Shown here: piece after piece, positions 31,535 through 37,587 of the stretch
Layout: each line of letters starts with the position of its first letter
Numbering within the stretch: the stretch's first letter is position 1
Origin: Oscillospiraceae bacterium
GTDB taxonomy: Bacteria > Bacillota > Clostridia > Oscillospirales > Ruminococcaceae
Length of the DNA: 37,587 bases
Direction of reading: 5' to 3'
Assembly: GCA_902362965.1 (NCBI GenBank)
Contig: CABIYQ010000004.1
Coordinates: 83,418-121,004 of the forward strand
Position numbers and translations under genes: made by a program
Notes under the pieces: model-generated
What the model was told of the DNA's origin: nothing
The model's database searches: none
What the model saw: the letters and a program-made list of their open reading frames with translations, nothing else

Positions 31535-31672
31535 AAATTTAATCGCAGAATAAAATTTTGCTCTCTGCATATCGGATAATTATACTATAATTATATTGAA
31601 TATAGTATAATATAAAAGACAAACAAATCGAAAGGAGTAGATTTGCCTTAAACAGGGAAATCATATTATGAT

Positions 31673-33493
31673 ATGTGCGGAATAGTTGGTTATGTAGGCT
31701 CAAGACAATGTACTGAGGTGCTTATAGACGCTCTTTCAAAGCTTGAGTACAGAGGTTATGATTCAGCAGGTATTGCGGTTTTTGATAATGGTGAAATTAA
31801 AGTTGCAAAGTCTAAGGGACGCCTTAAGGATCTTGAAAATAAAATGGAAAAAGAGGGAATTCCTAACGGTTTTGCGGGTATCGGTCATACAAGATGGGCT
31901 ACCCACGGTGAACCTTCAGATGTCAATTCCCACCCTCATAGCGGTGAGAGAGTTACGATCGTACATAACGGTATAATTGAGAATTATAAGCCTTTGAAGG
32001 AATTTCTTCTGTCTCAGGGACGTGTTTTTCAAAGCGAGACTGATACGGAGGTTGTGGCTCAGCTTCTTGATTACTACTATGACGGCAATCCTCTTGAAAC
32101 GATAAAAAAAGTAATGCATGAGCTTGAAGGCTCTTTTGCACTTGGTATTGTTTTTGCTGACTTTAAGGATACTGTTTATGCGGTACGCTGTGAAAGTCCG
32201 CTGATTGTAGGTGTCGGTGAAAATGAAAGCTTTATCGCTTCCGACGTGCCTGCAATTTTGAAATATACAAAGGATTACTACCTGCTTGAACATGGTGAAA
32301 TAGCAGTACTGAATAAATCGGGCGTAACTGTTTATGACCGTCACCTCAATGAAATTAAAAAAGAACTTAAAACTGCCGACTGGGATATGGACGCCGCTGA
32401 AAAAGGCGGTTACGAGCATTTCATGCTGAAAGAAATCCATGAACAGCCTAATGCCATAAAAACTACGATAGCTCCGAGAATTACAGACGGTCTGCCGAAT
32501 CTTGAGGAGTGTGGTATCACGCCTGAAATACTGAAAGGTTTCAATCAGATCTATGTTGTAGCCTGCGGTACTGCTATGCATGCAGGTATGGTGGGTAAAT
32601 ACGTTATAGAAAAGCTTGCGAAAGTACCGGTAATAGTGGATATCGCTTCTGAATTCAGATACAGAGATCCTCTGATTACCGATAAGGATCTTGTAATTAT
32701 AATTTCACAGTCAGGAGAAACTGCCGATAGTCTTGCGGCTATGAGACTTGCTAAAGAACTGGGCGCTAAAACTCTTGCAGTAGTAAATGCGAAGGGCAGT
32801 TCCATTGCAAGAGAAGCTGATATGCTGATATATACTCATGCAGGTCCTGAAATTGCAGTAGCTTCAACAAAGGCATATATGGTACAGATCGCTGTTATGT
32901 ATCTTCTTGCATTTGAATTGGCACTGGCTGTTGGAGAAATTGACGAATCCGAGTGCAGACGACTGACAGAGCTTTTGCAGAAAACTCCTGAACTGATAGA
33001 ACAGATACTTGAAAATAAAGAGGAAACACAGTATATTGCATCGTCTCTTATCACGGCTGACAGTCTGCTTTACATTGGAAGAGGTCTTGACTATGCGTTG
33101 AGTATGGAAGGGTCTTTGAAGCTCAAGGAAATTTCCTATATACATTCCGAATCCTATGCGGCAGGCGAACTTAAGCACGGTACTATTTCGCTCATCTCCG
33201 ACGGAATGCCTGTTATTGCCGTTGCTACGCAGCAGAAACTTTTTGAAAAGACTGTAAGCAACATTAAGGAGGTTAAAGCAAGAGGCGCTAAAGTGGTAAT
33301 GATATGCCGTGATTCTTATACGCCTGACAGCGATATTGCAGATTTTAAATTCGGTCTGCCTGAAATTGAGGATATTTTAATGCCGATGATCGCTGTAGTA
33401 CCGTTACAGCTTATAGCTTATTATACGTCCGTTTTAAAGGGTAATGATGTGGATAAGCCGAGAAATCTGGCTAAATCTGTTACTGTCGAATAA
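31673..33493 (+). CDS. glmS: Glutamine-fructose-6-phosphate aminotransferase (isomerising)
   Basis: 606 residues, cytoplasmic. Makes glucosamine-6-phosphate from fructose-6-phosphate and glutamine, the first step towards UDP-GlcNAc and peptidoglycan. N-terminal glutaminase with catalytic Cys2 (MCGIVGYVGSRQ) exposed after Met removal, RGYDSAG, GHTRWATHG; two SIS sugar-binding domains (ISQSGETADS; GRGLDYALSMEGSLKLKEISY, HAESYAAGELKHG-like HSESYAAGELKHG); the C-terminal DKPRNLAKSVTVE is diagnostic. The ribosome site is weak (AGGGAAA about 17 bases upstream), and a stronger AAAGGAG farther up precedes a TTG-CCT-TAA minigene. The leader lacks the glmS ribozyme core. Single gene between R1 repeats. 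Confidence 0.97.
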   Translation: MCGIVGYVGSRQCTEVLIDALSKLEYRGYDSAGIAVFDNGEIKVAKSKGRLKDLENKMEKEGIPNGFAGIGHTRWATHGEPSDVNSHPHSGERVTIVHNGIIENYKPLKEFLLSQGRVFQSETDTEVVAQLLDYYYDGNPLETIKKVMHELEGSFALGIVFADFKDTVYAVRCESPLIVGVGENESFIASDVPAILKYTKDYYLLEHGEIAVLNKSGVTVYDRHLNEIKKELKTADWDMDAAEKGGYEHFMLKEIHEQPNAIKTTIAPRITDGLPNLEECGITPEILKGFNQIYVVACGTAMHAGMVGKYVIEKLAKVPVIVDIASEFRYRDPLITDKDLVIIISQSGETADSLAAMRLAKELGAKTLAVVNAKGSSIAREADMLIYTHAGPEIAVASTKAYMVQIAVMYLLAFELALAVGEIDESECRRLTELLQKTPELIEQILENKEETQYIASSLITADSLLYIGRGLDYALSMEGSLKLKEISYIHSESYAAGELKHGTISLISDGMPVIAVATQQKLFEKTVSNIKEVKARGAKVVMICRDSYTPDSDIADFKFGLPEIEDILMPMIAVVPLQLIAYYTSVLKGNDVDKPRNLAKSVTVE

Positions 33494-33890
33494 TTACTTT
33501 CTTAAGAAAGTAATATAAAGATTTTTTGTTGTTCATTTCTTGTCTCGTGACAAGAAACGAACCAAAGAAGCACGTATCGCTTTCTTTTCATCTGAAAAGA
33601 AAGCTCGCAAAGAAAAAATTTCATCCGTCATTTTGCAGTTGAACTAATAGGTCTCCTCATAAAAGGCAAGACGTTACATATAAAATTTACACCCAATTAA
33701 GATTGGTGCAACTGAAAGATCTCTCAAGATTACCCTTTGATATGATGGGTGATGGCGGCAACAAAGAAATAAATTACCTTTTATTGGGTGAATAAGTATT
33801 AACTTAATTTATCCAACCCTTTTTCTTTTCTTTGCTATACTTTCTTTTTTACTTTCTTGTATCAAGACAAGAAAGTTAAGAATTTATAAT
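33494..33890 (+). repeat. R1 dispersed repeat with diverged structured-RNA copy
   Basis: No gene. Contains TTTCTTGTC/GACAAGAAA and CTTTCTTTTC/GAAAAGAAAG hairpins, then a third copy of the conserved block (33648-33715: GGTCTCCTCATAAAAGGCAAGACG, ACACCCAATTAAGATTGGTG hairpin). Its downstream half differs from the other copies (ACCCTTTGATATG, then TATTGGGTG), so the long-range pairings are not preserved. Confidence 0.7.
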
Positions 33891-33897
33891 TTTTATT

Positions 33898-33917
33898 GAA
33901 GATTTTACAAAATCTTC
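33898..33917. other. Perfect inverted repeat before the LRR operon
   Basis: GAAGATTTT/AAAATCTTC with a two-base loop, 28 bp ahead of the first LRR gene. A possible operator or leader stem; no clear -35/-10 pair was found nearby. Confidence 0.4.
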
Positions 33918-33944
33918 AGATAAATAAAATTGAGGATTAAAATT

Positions 33945-35177
33945 ATGAAATTAAAAAAATTATCTCTTATATTAAGCGCATCTTTGATAACAGTATGTTC
34001 TGTTTCATTCAGCGTTTATGCTGACGAGGAAGTATCTGAGGAAGAAACAGCAGCAGAAGAATCCGTAACAGACGAAGATGACGGGTATCTGACTACTGAA
34101 GACGGAAATTATAAATATTCCTTTGAATCCAGTGAAGAAAGCGGCGAGAAATACGTTGTACTTGAGGAATATCTGGGAAATGAAGAAAGTGTGGTAATTC
34201 CCGAGGAAATTGACGGGATAAAGGTCACTAAAATCGGAGATTACGCATTTAATGAAAAGGAATTTATAAAAAATATTACTATTTCAAAAAATATCGAAGA
34301 TTTCGGTGACTATACCTTTTACGGCAGTACGTCTATTACCGAATTTAAAGTTGACGAAGAAAATGAAATTTACAAGGCTGATGAAAACGGCGCAATCGTC
34401 GGCAAAGACGGACTTGCGTATTTTGTTTATCCCTGCGGAAAAAATCCAACTGAAATTACGATCCCTGACGGTACTGTTGCAATTCAGTCCAGTGCATTTG
34501 CAGTTTGTAAAGAGCTTAAAACGGTCAATCTTCCGGACAGTCTTGAATATATCGGATCATTTTGCTTTGCTGAGTGCGAATCACTGGATAATGTGGTGAT
34601 TCCTGATGGCGTAACGACTCTTGAACAATATACTTTTTCAGGCTGTAAATCACTGAAAAATATAACGCTGCCGGATACTATGACTCTTATCGGAGACGCC
34701 GCATTTTTTGAGTGTGAATCAATGACGGAGTTTACTTTTCCTGCTTCACTGACAGAAATAGGACAGGGTGCGTTTGTTTCAACAGGCTTTAAAACCATTG
34801 AAATACCTGCTACTGTCATTAGTATAGGCTACAGCGCCTTCGGTTTTACTACCGATCAAACCCATGAGATTATTGCTGTAGACGGTTTTTCTATCAGCGG
34901 ATATTCCGGTTCATACGCCCAGTCTTATTGTACTGAAAACGGTATTGAATTTATTGAAATTGAGCCTGCAAATACGGATACAGGTAAAAACTCCAGTGAA
35001 TCAAAGGTAAAACCGGGCGTTGTGATAAGTATCTGTATAGCTGCTGCGGTTATTATAATCGTTGTGATTGTATTTGTCAAAAAAGTCAAAAACTATGATT
35101 ATGACGACGAAAATGAAGGCGATTACGACGATTACAAGGATGACAGTGAAGAAAGTGAAAATAATGGAAACGAATAA
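33945..35177 (+). CDS. BspA-type leucine-rich-repeat surface protein 1
   Basis: 410 residues. Signal peptide about 1-29 (VYA-D), acidic stretch (30-50), BspA/LRR_5 repeats about 70-335 with recurring units such as LKTVNLPDSLEYIGSFCFAEC, one C-terminal membrane helix (about 361-382) and an Asp/Glu/Tyr-rich tail inside the cell. LRR_5 proteins are typically surface adhesins binding host or matrix proteins. ATG at 33945 follows TGAGGAT. First gene of a two-gene operon with a paralogue 16 bp downstream. Confidence 0.88.
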   Translation: MKLKKLSLILSASLITVCSVSFSVYADEEVSEEETAAEESVTDEDDGYLTTEDGNYKYSFESSEESGEKYVVLEEYLGNEESVVIPEEIDGIKVTKIGDYAFNEKEFIKNITISKNIEDFGDYTFYGSTSITEFKVDEENEIYKADENGAIVGKDGLAYFVYPCGKNPTEITIPDGTVAIQSSAFAVCKELKTVNLPDSLEYIGSFCFAECESLDNVVIPDGVTTLEQYTFSGCKSLKNITLPDTMTLIGDAAFFECESMTEFTFPASLTEIGQGAFVSTGFKTIEIPATVISIGYSAFGFTTDQTHEIIAVDGFSISGYSGSYAQSYCTENGIEFIEIEPANTDTGKNSSESKVKPGVVISICIAAAVIIIVVIVFVKKVKNYDYDDENEGDYDDYKDDSEESENNGNE

Positions 35178-35193
35178 ATAAACGGAGAATTTT

Positions 35194-36567
35194 ATGAAGT
35201 TTTTGTATATAAAAAAAGCTGCTGTAATTTTTACAGCAGCATGTATGGCGGCGAGTTTTTCTATATCTGTTTACGCTGAGGAAACGACTGATGAGTCGGA
35301 CGAGAACACTTTTACAGATGAAGTCCTTACCTACAAAAAAGTCGACGGCGGAGTGTATATTACCGATTGCGATGATAATGTAAGTTCGGTTAATATATCA
35401 AAAGAAGTTGACGGTTATGCAGTGATCGGCGTAGAAACAAACGCTTTTGCAGAATGTGAGAAGCTTAAGGAAGTAATATTGCCAGATTCAGTAAAATATA
35501 TGGGAGAATCTGTTTTTACAGGCTGTACGGGACTGAAAAAAGTCAAAATACCCGATGGTATAACTGAAATACCTAAACAGACGTTTGCGCTCTGCGTTGA
35601 ACTTGAAGAAATAGAAATACCCCAAAGCGTAACCACAATAGGGGAGTATGCTTTCAGTTACTGCAATGATTTGTCATGGTTCGATATACCCGAAACAATT
35701 ACGGATATAAGTGATTACGCATTTGCCTACAGCGTTATGGGTGAAACTCTTGAGCTTCCTGAGGGACTTGAATCGCTGGGCAGTCTGTCGTTTTATTACA
35801 GTCAGGGACTGAAAACGGTTACTCTACCTTCAACTCTCAACTCAGTGGGTTCGCTTGCATTTCTCGGCTGCGCAGACCTGACCGAATACAAGGTAGCAGA
35901 CGGAAATACTACATATACGGCTGAAAACGGTATTCTTTACACTGCCGATATGACCAATCTTGTAAGCTATCCTGCCGGTAAAACAGACGAAGTATTTAAC
36001 CTGCCTGAAACGGTTCAGTATATTTCCGACGGTGCATTTTTCGCAAATACTTATGTAAGTGAAATAAATCTTACAGATTCACTTATTTCTTTGGGAACTG
36101 CGGCGTTTTCAAACTGTACCTCACTGAAATATATGGAAATCCCTGCCGGCGTTACAGAACTTCCGGACAGCTTATTCTGCGACTGTACTTCTTTGAGAGA
36201 AGTTGTGATTCCCGATACGGTAACAACAATCGGGCCTTACGCATTTCTGGAATGTACCCTATTAACAAATGTGACTATATCGGATAACGTAACGGAAATC
36301 GGCGACCATGCTTTCGGTTTTACTGATGATGACGAGGGTAATTTCCATAAAATCGACGGATTTACCATAAAGGCTAATTTTGACAGTCAGGCAAAAAAAT
36401 ACGCTAAAGAAAATAAAATTTCAATTGAATACCTTGACGGTAATAAGGACATGCCTTATATCATAGCTCTTATCGGAGTCGGGGCTGTGGCAGCGGCAGT
36501 TATTGTTGTGTTAATTATTTTGCGTATGAAAAAAAGGAAGAAAGAAAAGGATTATTATAAGAAATAG
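35194..36567 (+). CDS. BspA-type leucine-rich-repeat surface protein 2
   Basis: 457 residues. Signal peptide about 1-28 (VYA-E), LRR_5 repeats about 60-400 with units of the kind LKKVKIPDGITEIPKQTF, a C-terminal membrane helix (about 423-444) and a basic tail KKRKKEKDYYKK. The tail charge is opposite to that of its paralogue's acidic tail, so the two could pair (speculative). ATG follows GGAGAAT. It ends three bases before the convergent XRE-A stop at 36571, with no terminator between. Confidence 0.88.
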   Translation: MKFLYIKKAAVIFTAACMAASFSISVYAEETTDESDENTFTDEVLTYKKVDGGVYITDCDDNVSSVNISKEVDGYAVIGVETNAFAECEKLKEVILPDSVKYMGESVFTGCTGLKKVKIPDGITEIPKQTFALCVELEEIEIPQSVTTIGEYAFSYCNDLSWFDIPETITDISDYAFAYSVMGETLELPEGLESLGSLSFYYSQGLKTVTLPSTLNSVGSLAFLGCADLTEYKVADGNTTYTAENGILYTADMTNLVSYPAGKTDEVFNLPETVQYISDGAFFANTYVSEINLTDSLISLGTAAFSNCTSLKYMEIPAGVTELPDSLFCDCTSLREVVIPDTVTTIGPYAFLECTLLTNVTISDNVTEIGDHAFGFTDDDEGNFHKIDGFTIKANFDSQAKKYAKENKISIEYLDGNKDMPYIIALIGVGAVAAAVIVVLIILRMKKRKKEKDYYKK

Positions 36568-36570
36568 CTC

Positions 36571-36900
36571 TTACCTTCTTCTTTCATTAGCTCTGATCAT
36601 ATCTTTTGTTACATTTATAATCATACCTTTTTGATCATCGTTAAGCTTTTCACATTCAGAAATAAGTTCATTAAATAGAATCGGATAATCAATATCAAAA
36701 CGAAAAAACAGATAAGCAGTAATGCCGAAATAATCACAAATTCTGAAAAAATGTCTAAGGGTGGGTAAAGTAACGCCGTTTTCTATATTTTTTATGTATT
36801 TTTCAGTGTGACCTATTGCTTTGCCCATTTCTTTCTCAGTTACGCCTTTTTCCAATCTTATTTGCTTAAATCGCTTACCAAAATCTTCCTTAGTAACCAT
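36571..36900 (-). CDS. XRE-family regulator (XRE-A, module 2)
   Basis: 109 residues. HTH about 5-60 (FGKRFKQIRLEKGVTEKEMG, GHTEKYIKNIENGVTLPT), then a helical tail (ELISECEKLNDDQKGMIINV). It is the intact counterpart of the frameshifted gene at 30100-30439; the HTH differs at very few residues. ATG follows GGAGA. Its transcript starts at the operator-promoter 37025-37053 and includes the leader 36918-37018. Transcription continues towards the convergent LRR gene, so read-through would be antisense to it. Confidence 0.9.
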   Translation of the reverse strand: MVTKEDFGKRFKQIRLEKGVTEKEMGKAIGHTEKYIKNIENGVTLPTLRHFFRICDYFGITAYLFFRFDIDYPILFNELISECEKLNDDQKGMIINVTKDMIRANERRR

Positions 36901-36917
36901 TTTTTATCTCTCCATTC

Positions 36918-37018
36918 AAAAAATTTAGCTATTGACGGACTAAAACGAGGTTTACATTTTATGAGATAATTATGAGGTTGTTTTAGTCCGTTGGGCGTTT
37001 AAACCGTTTCAATAGCTT
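36918..37018 (-). promoter_or_regulatory. Structured XRE-A leader with terminator-like U-tract (module 2)
   Basis: TCAATAGCT (37009-37017) with AGCTATTGA (36927-36935); GTTTTAGTCCGT (36980-36991) with ACGGACTAAAAC (36935-36946); U-tract at 36918-36923 on the minus strand. Nearly identical to module 1. Confidence 0.65.
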
Positions 37019-37024
37019 AATCAC

Positions 37025-37073
37025 ATTATACTCTAAACTTAGAGAAAAGTCAACAACAATCATCTAAGTTTAG
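37025..37073 (-). promoter_or_regulatory. XRE-A promoter with operator in the spacer, plus second operator (module 2)
   Basis: Minus strand TTGACT (37048-37053), 17 bp, TATAAT (37025-37030). The palindrome CTCTAAACTTAGAG (37031-37044) fills the spacer; CTAAGTTTAG (37064-37073) is centred 31 bp away, nearer XRE-B. Confidence 0.85.
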
Positions 37074-37113
37074 TGAATTTTAGCTGTTTGCATAAATCGG
37101 AGGTGTTTTATTT

Positions 37114-37350
37114 GTGCAAAATGAATATATTTCATCTGAAATTGCAGAAAGAATAAAATTAATTGCAAAATCAAAAGGATTAACAGTGTCTACTGTACTT
37201 AAAGAAGTCAATCTTGGCAGAAATACAATGGCAAATTTCAAAACATCTATGCCAAAGGCAGATAACCTTGCAAAAATCGCTGATTACCTTGATTGCTCCA
37301 TTGATTATCTTATGGGTAGAACAGATGATCCAGATTTACATAAAAAATAA
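37114..37350 (+). CDS. Small XRE-family regulator (XRE-B, module 2)
   Basis: 78 residues, a bare HTH. The recognition region GRNTMANFKTSMPKADN differs from the other two XRE-B proteins, while IADYLDCSIDYLMGRTDDPDLHKK is conserved. The start is GTG at 37114, preceded by GGAGGTG; the paralogues start with ATG. Divergent from XRE-A, with two copies of its presumed operator between. Confidence 0.88.
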   Translation: MQNEYISSEIAERIKLIAKSKGLTVSTVLKEVNLGRNTMANFKTSMPKADNLAKIADYLDCSIDYLMGRTDDPDLHKK

Positions 37351-37490
37351 ACTGAAATAAATCTTTTTTCTTGTTCATTTCTTGTCTCGTGACAAGAAAC
37401 GAACCAAAGAAACACGTACTTTACTTTCTTTCATGTGAAAGAAAGTAAAACAAAGAAAAACTTTATCCGTCATTTTTCAGCTAAACTGAT
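37351..37490 (+). repeat. R1 dispersed repeat, copy after XRE-B (module 2)
   Basis: Same hairpins as 30885-31020: TTTCTTGTC/GACAAGAAA and TTTACTTTCTTTC/GAAAGAAAGTAAA, then TTTATCCGTCAT. Confidence 0.85.
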
Positions 37491-37587
37491 TGGTCTCCCC
37501 ATAAAAGGCAAGACGTAACATCTAAAATTCACACCTAATGAAGATGGGTGCAGTTAAGTGGAGAACGCAAGCTGCAAAAACGTCTCA
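37491..37587 (+). ncRNA. Candidate structured RNA, copy 3 (cut by window end)
   Basis: Conserved block as at 31026. AGACGT (37511-37516) pairs perfectly with ACGTCT (37580-37585), where copy 1 has a G-U pair. The 3' part lies beyond the window. Confidence 0.5.

Noticed and set aside
31535..31672. glmS ribozyme in the glmS leader
   Set aside because: The leader is AT-rich and lacks the conserved ribozyme core and cleavage-site surroundings.
30100..37350. Prophage immunity region
   Set aside because: Divergent XRE pairs resemble CI/Cro, but no integrase, replication, structural or lysis genes are present in the window; the GH25 and CHAP proteins have signal peptides or anchors and no holin partner.

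Overview
The window looks like chromosome from a low-GC, anaerobic, cellulosome-forming Firmicute, most probably a gut or rumen Ruminococcus (Oscillospiraceae). The grounds are a dockerin-bearing GH5 enzyme, a small cohesin-dockerin adaptor, a single-chain pyruvate:ferredoxin oxidoreductase, AGGAGG-type ribosome sites and consensus sigma-A promoters. The genus is inference; the gene content is read from the sequence.

Layout. 1-300: hairpin-rich dispersed repeat (family R1). 384-6202: mostly leftward housekeeping and envelope genes: a MsmK/UgpC-type sugar-import ATPase, an RsuA-type pseudouridine synthase, a GH25 lysozyme, TatD, an LCP-like membrane protein and a YpsA/DUF1273 protein, with one divergent small lipoprotein-sized gene. 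6240-6560: a candidate type I toxin-antitoxin module (25-residue membrane peptide, Shine-Dalgarno sequestering leader, antisense RNA from a perfect promoter); a degenerate inverted copy lies at 9350-9445. Between them sit two tandem secreted CHAP proteins whose paired peptidoglycan-binding modules are almost identical. 9512-12813: the cellulosome pair, a cohesin-dockerin adaptor and a GH5-dockerin-metzincin fusion. 12927-15013: a GtrB-like glycosyltransferase overlapping a membrane-anchored SGNH hydrolase. 15992-21988: metG and nifJ, separated by a candidate 120-nt small RNA with an anti-Shine-Dalgarno stretch. 23116-24678: a polysaccharide-export ABC pair. 24849-25925: seven tRNA genes (Val, Asp, Phe, Gly, Pro, Thr, Tyr). 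26053-27654: three tandem YcxB-like membrane proteins. 28077-29900: typA. 31673-33493: glmS. 33945-36567: two BspA-type leucine-rich-repeat surface proteins.

The most unusual content is a family of small XRE regulator loci (around 15.3-15.75, 22.2-22.8, 30.1-30.9 and 36.6-37.35 kb). In three of them a short XRE gene (XRE-B) is divergent from a second gene (XRE-A, or a 53-residue protein resembling only the XRE-A tail). The second gene is driven by a strong promoter whose 17-bp spacer is filled by a palindrome, with another copy 30-31 bp nearer XRE-B. The palindrome differs at every locus while the geometry is constant, and the recognition-helix region of XRE-B differs too. The transcript towards XRE-A begins with a conserved-shape leader hairpin that ends in a U-tract just before the ribosome site. 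Downstream of two XRE-B genes, and again after glmS, lies a conserved sequence that looks like a structured RNA. No phage structural, integrase or conjugation genes accompany these switches.

A second dispersed repeat family (R2) carries hairpins whose two arms change together between copies, often in tandem with a 100-bp period, next to typA, the ABC transporter, metG and nifJ.
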